A stretch of DNA of 64,000 nucleotides, from positions 5,176,001 through 5,240,000 of the forward strand of contig JACJDG010000003.1 in assembly GCA_016432725.1 (NCBI GenBank), read 5' to 3'. The stretch's first letter is position 1. The number at the start of each line of letters is the position of its first letter. The notes under the pieces are model-generated. The model ran no database searches. It was not told the origin of the DNA and saw only the letters and a program-made list of their open reading frames with translations. Both the position numbers and the translations under genes were made by a program. This document shows, piece after piece, positions 8,979 through 17,366 of this stretch. This DNA comes from Streptomyces sp. DHE7-1. GTDB taxonomy: Bacteria > Actinomycetota > Actinomycetes > Streptomycetales > Streptomycetaceae.

Positions 8979-11900
8979 ATGCCCGGGATGCACCTGGACG
9001 AGCTGATCGGCAAGCTGCGCCAGGGCGGGCTCGACCTCACCGCGGAGGACGTGGCCGACGCCCTCTGGCTGGCCCGGCGGTTCGGTGCCGCCCCGCCCCG
9101 CGACGCGCCCGCCCGGCAGCCCGGCACCGGCCCGGCGGACCCGCCGGCCGCCGGGCCGCAGGCGGCACCCGCCGCGGCCGGAGCGGAGACGCCGGCCGCC
9201 GAACCGTCCCGGCCCCGGGCGGACGCCCCCGCCGCCCCGGTGCCCCTGCTCACCCCCGGCCTCCCGGCGCGCCCGCACGGCGACGGCCGCACGCCCACCC
9301 GCCTTCCCGTCCGGGCTCCCGCCGCCGGCGCCCTGCCCGGGCTGCTCGGCCTGGAGAAGGCACTGCGCGCCCTCGGCCGCTACCAGGTCGCCGCGGCCCC
9401 GCCCCGGGACGAGCGGATCGACGAGGAGGCCACCGCCGAGCGGGCCGCCGCCAGCGGCATCCTGCTCCCGGTCACCCGGCCCGGCCGCCGCCGGCGCTGC
9501 GACGTCCAGCTGCTCATGGACACCGGCCCCAACATGGCCGTGTGGGGACAACTGGTCGAGGAGCTGCGGCAGGCCTGCCAGCAGTCCGGCGCGTTCGCCT
9601 CGGTCCGCGTCCACCACCTCTACGCCGACGACTCCGGCGCGCTTCTCGTCGGTACGACCGCCGGTCCCGGAGGTCACACCCGGCTGCGCCCGGCGGACGA
9701 ACTGCACGATCCCACCGGCCGCCGGCTCACCTTCGTCATCAGCGACTGCGTGGGCCCGCTGTGGCAGAACGGCAGCGCGCAGCGGCTGCTGCACCAGTGG
9801 CCGCGCGCCGCCCCGCTGGCCGTCGTCCAGCCGCTGCCGCCCCGGCTGTGGGGCCGTACCGGGCTGCCCGCCGAGCCGGGCCTGCTGGTGCGCCCCGCCG
9901 GGGTGGCCGGGCGGCTGGCCTTCGAACCCGACGACGAACCCTGGGAGGAACCGGCACCGCGCGCCCGGCCGGTACCGGTGCTGCAGCCCACCCCGGAGGC
10001 CTTCGAGGCCTTCGCCCGGCTGCTCGGCGGCAGCGGCCCCGTCACCGAGCGGGCCTGGGCGGCGCTCACCCAGCCGGATGCGGCCCCGGCGCCCACGGCC
10101 TCCGCCGGCGCGGCCCCGCACGGCGACGGCGATCCGCACGCCGACGGTGATCCGCACGGCGGCGACCAGGCGCACGCGCACGACGAGCCACTCAGCGACG
10201 ACGAGTTGCTGCGGGCCTTCCGCGCCGGAGCCTCGCCCGGTGCCGTACGACTGGCGGTCTATCTGGCCGCGGCCCCCCTCACCCTGCCCGTGATGCAACT
10301 GGTCCAGCGGGCGATGCTGCCGGACACCGGGCCCATGGAGCTGGCCGAGGTGCTGCTCGGCGGGCTGCTCAGGCAGCTCCCCGGCACCGGGGAACAGCCC
10401 TGCTTCGCCTACTCGGGCCGGGTGCAGAACCTGCTGCTGTCCTCCCTCGACCAGGACACCGCCGGGCTGGTGCTCAAACACTGCTCGGCCTACGTGGAAC
10501 GGCACTTCGGCCGGGGCACCCGCAACTTCGCCGCCCTCGCCGCGGCCCGGCTCGCCGACCACGACCCGTCCGCGGGCGCCGGCCGGCTCCCACCGGACGG
10601 CGTCCCGCCGGAGGAGGGCGGCAGTGTCGAGGCCGAGCTGTTCGCCCGGATCCCGGCCCGCGTCCTGCGCTTCTACCTGCCCGACCTCGTCACGCCCGAC
10701 CCGCTCACCGAGGCCGAACGGCTGCTCGACCAGTGGCACCACCTGGCCGACCCGGAGGTGCTGCGCCGCGCCCGCGAACAGGCCCGGGCGGCGACCGCCC
10801 CCGCCGCCACGGGACCCCCGGGCACCGGTGCCGCCGTCCGGCCCCACCTGGTCCTCGGCCGCATCCTGCGCGCCGAGGCGGGCACGGCGGCCGCGCGCAC
10901 GGCCGGACGCCGCGCCGACCTGCTGCGCGAGGCGGCGGCCGAACTCGCCGCCGCGCACACCGCGGCCGGCGCCGGCAGCCGTGAACGTGCCGACGCCGCC
11001 CTGGAACTCGCCTCCTGCCGCCGGGAGTTGTGGCGGCTGACGGCGGAGAGCGGGCAACTCGGCGCCGCCCTGGACGTCCTGGACGCCGAGGCCGCCCCCT
11101 GGCCGTTCCTGACCGAACGGGCACGTGCCTGGTCCCGCGCCGGGCACCCGGACGACCAGGACGCCTCCGCCCCGCCCGACGGCAGCGGAGAGAGCGCCCG
11201 GCCCGGCCCGGACACGCGGGACGGGGCGGCGGACGGTACGGAGCCGGGTGCGGCGGCCGACGCGGACGGGACGGCTCGTGGCGCGGCGGCGGCACCGCAC
11301 CGCGCGCCCGCGGACGCCGGCCATGTGCCCTGGCACATCACCGCCCACCGCTCCCGGCTGCTGCTGCGCGGCCGGATCCTGCTCGACCTGCGGCACCCCG
11401 CCGCCGCCATCGGCGAGCTCCGGGAGGCCTGCGCGACGCTGGACCTGGAGCGGGCCCCCGACACCGTGCGCGCGCCCGCCCTGCTCGACCTGGCACGGGC
11501 GTCGCGGGAGGCCGGGGCCGATGACGGCGAGACCCGGCAGGCCCTGCTGCGGGCCCGGCGGGCCGCCGGGGACGACCCCGCCCTGCTGCTGCCCAGCCTC
11601 GCCGCGCTGGCCGCCTTCCACGACGCGGCGGGCGAGGCCCCGGAGGCCGACGAGGCCTACGAGCGGGCCGCGCTGCTCGCCCCCGCCGACGGCGCCCTGC
11701 GCTGCCGGCTCCTCACCTCCTGGGGCGAGTCACTGCTGCGGCGGGCCTCGGCGCGCGACGGCGCGACGATCGTGGACCGGGCCGAGTACGTACTGCGCGA
11801 GGCGCTGCAGGCGCTGCCCGCCCGGTCCGCGCACCGCGGACGGCTGCAGGGCCTGGTCGGCAGCGCGCTCGCCCAGCGCTTCCGCCACCTCGGTTTCCTG

Positions 11901-12413
11901 CCCGACCTGTTCGAGAGCCGGCACCTGCTCGGCCAGGCGGTGCGCGCGGCCGCCGACGCCGCCGTACGGGCCGAGGTCTGGCTGCAGTTGGGGCGGGTGC
12001 GGCTGGAGGGCTGGCGCCGGGCCGGGGCACCGGTGCTGGTGGACGCCCTCCAGGCGTACGAGAACGCGGAGCGGGAGGCGCGGGCCGCGTACGGGGAGGA
12101 CCCGGGCTCGGTGACCTGTGCCCGGGCGCGGCACGGCAGCGGAGCGGTGCTCGCCCTGATGGGCCGGCCCGCCGCGGCGGGCGGGGCCTACCAGGCGGCC
12201 CGGGAGCAGTGGCAGCGGCTGGCCGGCGCGCTGCGCCCGGTCGACTGGGCGGACGTCGAGCTGACCCGGCGGGCGCAGGCGGAGCCGACGACGGCGGAGG
12301 GACTGACGCGTGCGGTACGGGGACTGCCGGACGAGGAATGGGAGCGGGTCGCTCCGCCCTGGTGGCCGTGGACCGGAGAGTGGGCGAACTGGTCAGAACT
12401 TGACCGGAGTTGA
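8979..12413 (+). CDS. SAV_2336-type protein: vWA-like domain plus TPR-like repeats
   Basis: An 1144-aa protein starting at ATG 8979, 7 bp after the MoxR stop and preceded by GAGGTGAGGGA. A short N-terminal helix region is followed by an Ala/Pro linker. A vWA-like domain begins around residue 174 (DVQLLMDTGPNMAVWGQLVE), with an altered MIDAS-type motif (D-T-G-P-N instead of D-x-S-x-S). A helical segment follows (residues about 400-600), then from about 620 to the C terminus many Ala/Leu/Arg-rich helical hairpins resembling TPRs (EADEAYERAALLAPADGALR). This is the layout of the streptomycete SAV_2336 N-terminal-domain family. It is the likely vWA partner of the MoxR ATPase. The molecular target is unknown. 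Confidence 0.82.
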   Translation: MPGMHLDELIGKLRQGGLDLTAEDVADALWLARRFGAAPPRDAPARQPGTGPADPPAAGPQAAPAAAGAETPAAEPSRPRADAPAAPVPLLTPGLPARPHGDGRTPTRLPVRAPAAGALPGLLGLEKALRALGRYQVAAAPPRDERIDEEATAERAAASGILLPVTRPGRRRRCDVQLLMDTGPNMAVWGQLVEELRQACQQSGAFASVRVHHLYADDSGALLVGTTAGPGGHTRLRPADELHDPTGRRLTFVISDCVGPLWQNGSAQRLLHQWPRAAPLAVVQPLPPRLWGRTGLPAEPGLLVRPAGVAGRLAFEPDDEPWEEPAPRARPVPVLQPTPEAFEAFARLLGGSGPVTERAWAALTQPDAAPAPTASAGAAPHGDGDPHADGDPHGGDQAHAHDEPLSDDELLRAFRAGASPGAVRLAVYLAAAPLTLPVMQLVQRAMLPDTGPMELAEVLLGGLLRQLPGTGEQPCFAYSGRVQNLLLSSLDQDTAGLVLKHCSAYVERHFGRGTRNFAALAAARLADHDPSAGAGRLPPDGVPPEEGGSVEAELFARIPARVLRFYLPDLVTPDPLTEAERLLDQWHHLADPEVLRRAREQARAATAPAATGPPGTGAAVRPHLVLGRILRAEAGTAAARTAGRRADLLREAAAELAAAHTAAGAGSRERADAALELASCRRELWRLTAESGQLGAALDVLDAEAAPWPFLTERARAWSRAGHPDDQDASAPPDGSGESARPGPDTRDGAADGTEPGAAADADGTARGAAAAPHRAPADAGHVPWHITAHRSRLLLRGRILLDLRHPAAAIGELREACATLDLERAPDTVRAPALLDLARASREAGADDGETRQALLRARRAAGDDPALLLPSLAALAAFHDAAGEAPEADEAYERAALLAPADGALRCRLLTSWGESLLRRASARDGATIVDRAEYVLREALQALPARSAHRGRLQGLVGSALAQRFRHLGFLPDLFESRHLLGQAVRAAADAAVRAEVWLQLGRVRLEGWRRAGAPVLVDALQAYENAEREARAAYGEDPGSVTCARARHGSGAVLALMGRPAAAGGAYQAAREQWQRLAGALRPVDWADVELTRRAQAEPTTAEGLTRAVRGLPDEEWERVAPPWWPWTGEWANWSELDRS

Positions 12414-12504
12414 TCTGGTCAGGGTTTCCACTTCCGGGCTGTCGGGAAGAACTGGGCAGCCATGGCGACGGAGCGGGCCGTTCGCGGGCGGGGAGGAGCC
12501 GAGT

Positions 12505-12777
12505 GTGGCGGAGCAGTGGAGCGGGGTGGCCGCCCCCGGTCGGGACAGCGGGCGTGCCGCGCGCCTGCCCGACCTCACCGATGTCGACCTGCGTACCCTG
12601 CGGTTTCTCGATGATCCCGCCCTGACCGCCGCCGTCGACCGGGTCCTGCGCGATGCCACCGGGTGCCAGCAGGTCTGGCACAGCGGAGAGGGCGAGGGCG
12701 AGGTGCAGCCGTCCGCCGTGGATATGTTTTCGGCCGGACTCGCCGAACCCGGCCTGCTCCCGGACGAGCGGAGATGA
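12505..12777 (+). CDS. FxsA-like RiPP precursor peptide candidate lacking the FxSxx tail
   Basis: A 90-aa peptide from GTG 12505, with GGGGAGGAG 7-15 bases upstream. Residues about 21-52 (LPDLTDVDLRTLRFLDDPAL, then TAAVDRVLRDA) match the leader-like segment of FxSxx-COOH (FxsA) cyclophane RiPP precursors. The C terminus does not end in F-x-S-x-x. It continues through VWHSGEGEGE and DMFSAGLAEPGLLPDERR. The stop overlaps the ATG of the next gene (ATGA 12774-12777), which supports this frame as real and translationally coupled to the putative peptide hydroxylase. The modified residues cannot be told from sequence. Alternative reading: a small recognition or regulatory protein that retained the leader fold. 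Confidence 0.65.
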   Translation: MAEQWSGVAAPGRDSGRAARLPDLTDVDLRTLRFLDDPALTAAVDRVLRDATGCQQVWHSGEGEGEVQPSAVDMFSAGLAEPGLLPDERR

Positions 12778-14063
12778 CCCCGGCGCCGATACCCGCCGAG
12801 GTCCTCGGAGCGCTCGCCGGCACCCGCCCCGCACCGCGGAGCACGCAGGCACTGCGTGCCGCGATCCACGCGCGTCGCATGCTGCTCCTCAAGTCCCTCC
12901 TGGTGCGCACCGACCGGCAGCGCGGGCTCCTCGGCCCCGTCGCCCGCCGGGACTTCGAACGGGCCTGGGCGCTGCTGGCGGCCGCGGAACGGACCGGCCC
13001 CGCCGAGGTACGCGAGGTGCTCGACTACCCGACGACCGGCACCTGGCTGGCCGCCGCGCTCGCCGCGCCCCAGGGCGCCGCGTTCGAACGGCAACTGGCC
13101 CACCTGGCCGGAGTCGCCGTCGCCGCGGCCGTCCGCGCGGGCCACACCGTGACCGGGACGCTGACCGTGCCCACCGGGCTGCTGGTGCTGCCCGGCCTCG
13201 GCGTGCTGCCCTGCCCGTCGGGCCGGGTCCGGCTGGGCGGCGGACCGGGCGGGACGCGGATCGCGGACGACGGCGGGCACGCCGAGGCGGTGCTGCCGCA
13301 CCCGGCGGCACGGCCGGGGCCCGGCGCGTCCCGCGCCACCGGCGACGGGACCGGCTGGAGCGCGCTGCGCACGCTGCCCGGCGGCACCGTACGCCTCGAC
13401 GACCTCGACCCCTACCGGACACCCCCACCCGGCACCGGACCGGGATCACTGCGTGCCGCCGACCGCCCCGACTGCCCCTGGGGCGCCTGGGCCCGGCGCT
13501 GGCGCCGCGCCCGCGAGCTGCTGACCGCGGTCGACGGGCGGCGCGCCGTCGAGACCGGCGCCGTGCTGCGCGCCGTCGTACCGCTGGCCGCCCCGGACAC
13601 CGGTGCCACCCCGATGGGAGCCACGCTGAGGTCCGCGCCCGGCGCCGCGCTGATCCGGCTCCCGGGCACGGCGAGCGAGCTCGCCGAGTCACTGGTGCAC
13701 GAGACCCACCACACCAAGCTGGCGGCCCTGGACGAGCTGGTCCCGCTGTGCGGGCCGGACGGGAGCGCGGTGCACCGGGTCGGCTGGCGCCCCGACCCCC
13801 GTCCGGTCCCGGCCGTGCTGCAGGGCGCGTACGCCCATCTGGCGCTGACCGACCTGTGGTGGAGGGTGCGCAGCGGCGCCGGGGCCGACCCGGCGTGGCG
13901 GCGCCGGGCCGGCGAGCGGTTCGAGGCGCTCCGCGAGGAGGTGGGCCAGGCCTTGTCCCTCCTTCTGGAATCCGATGAACTGACCCCAGCGGGAAGGGAG
14001 TTCGTCCAGGGCATGGAACGCCACCACGCCGGTCTCGGGGTGACGGCCCAAAATGTGCTGTGA
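12774..14063 (+). CDS. aKG-HExxH-type peptide beta-hydroxylase candidate
   Basis: A 429-aa protein with the HExxH motif HETHH at residues 309-313, set in the conserved context SLVHETHHTKLAALDELVPL. It was long annotated only as a HEXXH-motif putative modification protein. The family is now known as 2-oxoglutarate/iron-dependent peptide beta-hydroxylases acting on RiPP precursors, alone or fused to radical SAM domains. The N-terminal half is helical (RTDRQRGLLGPVARRDFERAW) and the middle is beta-rich. ATG 12774 overlaps the precursor stop (ATGA). No radical SAM/SPASM gene lies in this block, so any cyclophane step would need an enzyme in trans or does not occur. Activity on the upstream peptide is inference. 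Confidence 0.75.
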   Translation: MTPAPIPAEVLGALAGTRPAPRSTQALRAAIHARRMLLLKSLLVRTDRQRGLLGPVARRDFERAWALLAAAERTGPAEVREVLDYPTTGTWLAAALAAPQGAAFERQLAHLAGVAVAAAVRAGHTVTGTLTVPTGLLVLPGLGVLPCPSGRVRLGGGPGGTRIADDGGHAEAVLPHPAARPGPGASRATGDGTGWSALRTLPGGTVRLDDLDPYRTPPPGTGPGSLRAADRPDCPWGAWARRWRRARELLTAVDGRRAVETGAVLRAVVPLAAPDTGATPMGATLRSAPGAALIRLPGTASELAESLVHETHHTKLAALDELVPLCGPDGSAVHRVGWRPDPRPVPAVLQGAYAHLALTDLWWRVRSGAGADPAWRRRAGERFEALREEVGQALSLLLESDELTPAGREFVQGMERHHAGLGVTAQNVL

Positions 14064-14137
14064 CGCTCCGCAGGGGCGTAATTTCTGTGCGTTAGCGTGT
14101 GCCGTGAGAGTGCGGTGGCGGGAACAGGGAGCGTGCG

Positions 14138-17100
14138 ATGGCGGAACAGCGGCGGTCGGGCGGGGACGGGGCTCCGGCATCCGAACGCATCCTGGTGGTC
14201 TTCCCCGGTTACCACCGGGCCTGGGCGGCCTGGATCGCCCAGTGCCTGGAGAGCCACGGGCACCAGGCCACGCTGCAACGCTGGGACCCCCCGCGCGAGA
14301 TCCCGCTGGAGGACTCCCTCGCCGACCTGCTGCTGGCCTCCGGGCCCGTGCTGCTCGTCCTCGACGACTGGTTCTTCGAACTCGGACCGCGTCCGGCGGG
14401 GGAGTGGAACGACGCCCTGCGCGGCTTCGTCGCGGCGAACGCCGCCCGGTTCGCCGCCGTCAACCTCACCAACCGGTCGCTGCTGCCGGCCACCGCGGTC
14501 CTCGAACCGGCCAGCCTCTGGGGCCTGAGCGAGGAGGCCGCCGAGGAGCGGCTGCTGCGCCGGCTCGGCCTGGAGCGCCGCCGGGTGCCCCGGCCCACCG
14601 CCCACCGGGCCCGCTACCCCGAGAACCGGTGCGAGATCTGGGGCGAGATCCCGCGCCGCAACCCGCGCTTCACCGGCCGGGACGACCTGCTCACCAGCCT
14701 CCACCAGCAGCTCGCCGACGCCGACCGGGGCGCCGCCGTCTGCACCCTGCTCGGCATGTCCGGCATCGGCAAGACCCAGCTCGCCGCCGAGTACGCGCAC
14801 CGGTTCAGCACCGACTACGACGTGGTGTGGTGGGTCAACTCCGACGACCGCAACATCCAGCGCGACCGGCTCGGCGAACTCGCCGTGGAGCTCGGCCTGC
14901 GGGTCGGCAACGAGCCCGGCGAGCGCATCCGGGCCGTCCGGGAGGCGCTGCGCCGGGGCGAGCCCTACGGCCGCTGGCTGCTGATCTTCGACGGCTGGGA
15001 CGACACCGAGGGCGTCGACACCCTGCTCCCGCAGGGCGCGGGCCACGTCCTCGTCACCTCCCGCAACCGCGGCTGGGGCGAGCACACCGACATCCTCGAG
15101 ATCCCCGCCTTCCTGCGCGCCGAGTCCACCGCCTACCTGCTGCGCCGCGCACCGCACATCAGCGCCGCCGAGGCCGACGAGGTCGCCGCCGAGTTCGGCG
15201 ACGTGGCACTGCCGCTCGTCCAGGCCGCCTCCTGGCTCGGCGAGTCCCGCATGGAGGTGCCCGAGTACCTGCGCATGGTCCGCGAGCGCCGGCTGTCCAC
15301 CGTGGACGAGCCCGCCACCGGCGAGGGCTTCCCGCGGTCGTCCATGACGTCCTGGTCGATACTGCTCAACCGGCTGCGCGGCGCCCAGCCGCAGACCATC
15401 GACATCCTCGGCCTGTGCACCTCGTTCGCCCCCGGACGCATCCCGCTCGGCCTCATCCGCGCCTACCCGCACGCCGACCTGCCCGAGCAACTGCGCTGGA
15501 TGTCCGGCGACCTGACCGCCTGGACCCGGGCCCTGGACACGCTGGTCAACTACTCGGTGCTGACCCGGGAGACCCGCGGCCCGGTCGGCGTCGAGATGGG
15601 CCCGCACCAGGAGTCGGTCCACATGCACCGGCTGGTCCACGACATCGTCTCCAAGCTGACCAGCGAGGACAGCCGGGTGGTGCACCGCCAGGCGGTCCGC
15701 ACCCTGCTGGCCCAGGCCGACCCCGGCAACCCGCTGGACAGCCGCAACTGGCCCCGGTACGCGGAACTGCTGCCTCACCTGGAGCCCTCCGGCGCCCTCG
15801 GCAGCGCCCAGCCGCGCGTCCAGGAGACCGTGCTGAACTGCCTGCGCTACTGCTACCGCAGCGGCGAGTACAAGGGCGGCCTCGACCTGGCCCGGCGGAT
15901 CCGCGACCACTGGTCCCGGATCATGGACCCGCTCGCCCAGCCCATGCTCGACCTCACCACGCAGGAGAGCAACATCCTGCGGGCCAGCGGCCGGTTCCGC
16001 GACGCCTACGAGCTCGACCGCGCCGTCCACCAGCGCCTCGGCGCCGCCGAGTCGCCCTCCGAGCTGGCCGAGCTGTCCACCAAGGGCGCCATGGCCGCCA
16101 GCCTGCGCCATCTGGGCCGTTACGACGACGCGCACGAGCTGCAGAGCGAGGTGCTCGACGGCTACGGCAGACTCCTCGGCCCCGACGAGGGCCCCGCCCT
16201 GATCGCCCGGCACAACCACGGCGTCGGACTGCGGCTGCTCGGCCGCTACCAGGAGGCGTACGAGCTCGACCTCGACACGCTCGCGCGACGGGACAACGTA
16301 CTGCGCGCCCGGCACATCAGCACCCTCAACTCCGGCGGCGCCGTCGCCCACGACCTGCGGCTGCTGGGCCGGTACCGGGACGCGCTGGCCCGTCAGGAGA
16401 CCGTGGTCAGGCTGAGCCTGCAGGTCCTCGGCGCACGGCATCCGCAGACCCTCTCGGCCCGCGGCCAGCTCGTCATGTGCCGCCGCCGGGAAGGCGGCCA
16501 CACCCAGGACCTGGGGCCCGAGATGGCGAACCTCCTGGAGCAACTGGCACAGGTGCACGGCCGTGAGCACTACCGGACCCTGGCCTTCACCACCAACTAC
16601 GGCAACTACCTGCGGGAGCACGGCGACCTCGCGCAGGCCCGGGAGCTGATCGACCGGGCCGAGGCCGGCTACCGCGCGCTGCTCGGCCCCGCCCACCCGG
16701 TCGCCACCGGCATGCTCTCCAACACCGGTCTCGTCATGCAGGCCGCCGGTGAACGCGCCGAGGCCCTGTCCATGTTCGAGGCGTCCTTCGCGGGCCTCAC
16801 CGCCACCCTCGGCGCCGACCACCCCTGGGTCCTCGGCTGCGCCCTCAACGCGGCCAGCGCCCGCAACCTGGGCGACCGGATCACCGACGCCGTGGAGCTG
16901 AGCCGGGAGACCCTGCGCCGGGCCCGGCACACGCTGGGACACGAGCATCCGCTCACGCTCTCCTGCCAGGTGGCGCTGGCCTCCGACCTGCGGGCCGCGC
17001 GGGAGCACGAGGAGGCCGGAAAGCTGGAGGACGACGGCCTCCTGGGCCTCACCCGCACCCTGGGCGCCCAACACCCCCACACCATCTCGGCCCGCCAACG

Positions 17101-17140
17101 AACCCGCCCCTACTGGGACTTCGAGCCCTACCTCGGCTGA
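14138..17140 (+). CDS. fxsT: FxsT-type TIR-like / NB-ARC / tetratricopeptide protein
   Basis: A 1000-aa protein with three parts. Residues about 15-150 form a TIR-like domain (ILVVFPGYHRAWAAWIAQCL, later VLLVLDDWFF). Residues about 175-450 form a STAND/NB-ARC NTPase with P-loop LLGMSGIGKTQLAAEYAHRF (about 204-223), Walker B WLLIFDGWDD (about 279-288) and VLVTSRNRGW. Residues about 540-990 hold a series of TPRs (ALARQETVVRLSLQVLGARH, DRAEAGYRALLGPAHPVATG). This is the architecture of the FxSxx-COOH system TPR protein. It closes the rightward block, 74 bp after the hydroxylase candidate. STAND proteins act as ligand-triggered switches, so sensing of the modified peptide or of the protease system is a reasonable guess only. 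Confidence 0.85.
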   Translation: MAEQRRSGGDGAPASERILVVFPGYHRAWAAWIAQCLESHGHQATLQRWDPPREIPLEDSLADLLLASGPVLLVLDDWFFELGPRPAGEWNDALRGFVAANAARFAAVNLTNRSLLPATAVLEPASLWGLSEEAAEERLLRRLGLERRRVPRPTAHRARYPENRCEIWGEIPRRNPRFTGRDDLLTSLHQQLADADRGAAVCTLLGMSGIGKTQLAAEYAHRFSTDYDVVWWVNSDDRNIQRDRLGELAVELGLRVGNEPGERIRAVREALRRGEPYGRWLLIFDGWDDTEGVDTLLPQGAGHVLVTSRNRGWGEHTDILEIPAFLRAESTAYLLRRAPHISAAEADEVAAEFGDVALPLVQAASWLGESRMEVPEYLRMVRERRLSTVDEPATGEGFPRSSMTSWSILLNRLRGAQPQTIDILGLCTSFAPGRIPLGLIRAYPHADLPEQLRWMSGDLTAWTRALDTLVNYSVLTRETRGPVGVEMGPHQESVHMHRLVHDIVSKLTSEDSRVVHRQAVRTLLAQADPGNPLDSRNWPRYAELLPHLEPSGALGSAQPRVQETVLNCLRYCYRSGEYKGGLDLARRIRDHWSRIMDPLAQPMLDLTTQESNILRASGRFRDAYELDRAVHQRLGAAESPSELAELSTKGAMAASLRHLGRYDDAHELQSEVLDGYGRLLGPDEGPALIARHNHGVGLRLLGRYQEAYELDLDTLARRDNVLRARHISTLNSGGAVAHDLRLLGRYRDALARQETVVRLSLQVLGARHPQTLSARGQLVMCRRREGGHTQDLGPEMANLLEQLAQVHGREHYRTLAFTTNYGNYLREHGDLAQARELIDRAEAGYRALLGPAHPVATGMLSNTGLVMQAAGERAEALSMFEASFAGLTATLGADHPWVLGCALNAASARNLGDRITDAVELSRETLRRARHTLGHEHPLTLSCQVALASDLRAAREHEEAGKLEDDGLLGLTRTLGAQHPHTISARQRTRPYWDFEPYLG

Positions 17141-17154
17141 CGAGGAGCGCCCGG

Positions 17155-17288
17155 AAGCGGCGCGGGGAACTGCGCGACCTGCTACGACCAACCCGCAGCC
17201 GCGCACAGGCCCAGCCACCCCAAGGGGCGCGGGGAACTGCGCGACCAACCCTCACTCACCCGCAGCCGCGCACAAGCCCAACCACCCC
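17155..17288. repeat. Two copies of a dispersed Streptomyces intergenic repeat
   Basis: Two imperfect direct copies about 67 bp apart share GCGCGGGGAACTGCGCGACC (starting at 17160 and 17227) and CCCGCAGCCGCGCACA (starting near 17193 and 17259). I recognise this as a short non-coding element found many times in streptomycete genomes, commonly between convergent genes as here. Confidence 0.8.
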
Positions 17289-17306
17289 CCCCCGAAAAGG
17301 CGAAAA

Positions 17307-17342
17307 GGGCCCGGTACCGAGTCGAAACTCGGCACCGGGCCC
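17307..17342. terminator. Bidirectional terminator between fxsT and kgd
   Basis: A 15-bp stem (GGGCCCGGTACCGAG / CTCGGCACCGGGCCC, one mismatch) with a 6-nt loop lies between two convergent genes, 24 bp beyond the kgd stop. It is likely the main terminator for kgd and for the fxsT block. Confidence 0.8.
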
Positions 17343-17366
17343 AATCACGGCTGAACCGCCGGAGGC

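Noticed and set aside
6005..9298. Open frame of about 1100 codons on the minus strand opposite the VMAP/MoxR genes
   Set aside because: Gly/Arg/Ala/Val-rich with no motif; it is the antisense shadow of high-GC coding DNA whose plus-strand proteins have clear domains.
12310..12504. An N-terminal extension of the FxsA-like peptide by 65 codons
   Set aside because: It overlaps the end of the SAV_2336-type gene, is low-complexity, and would bypass the strong ribosome binding site before GTG 12505.
13412..17248. Very long minus-strand open frame opposite fxsT
   Set aside because: Composition-driven; the plus strand has P-loop, Walker B and TPR motifs across the same span.
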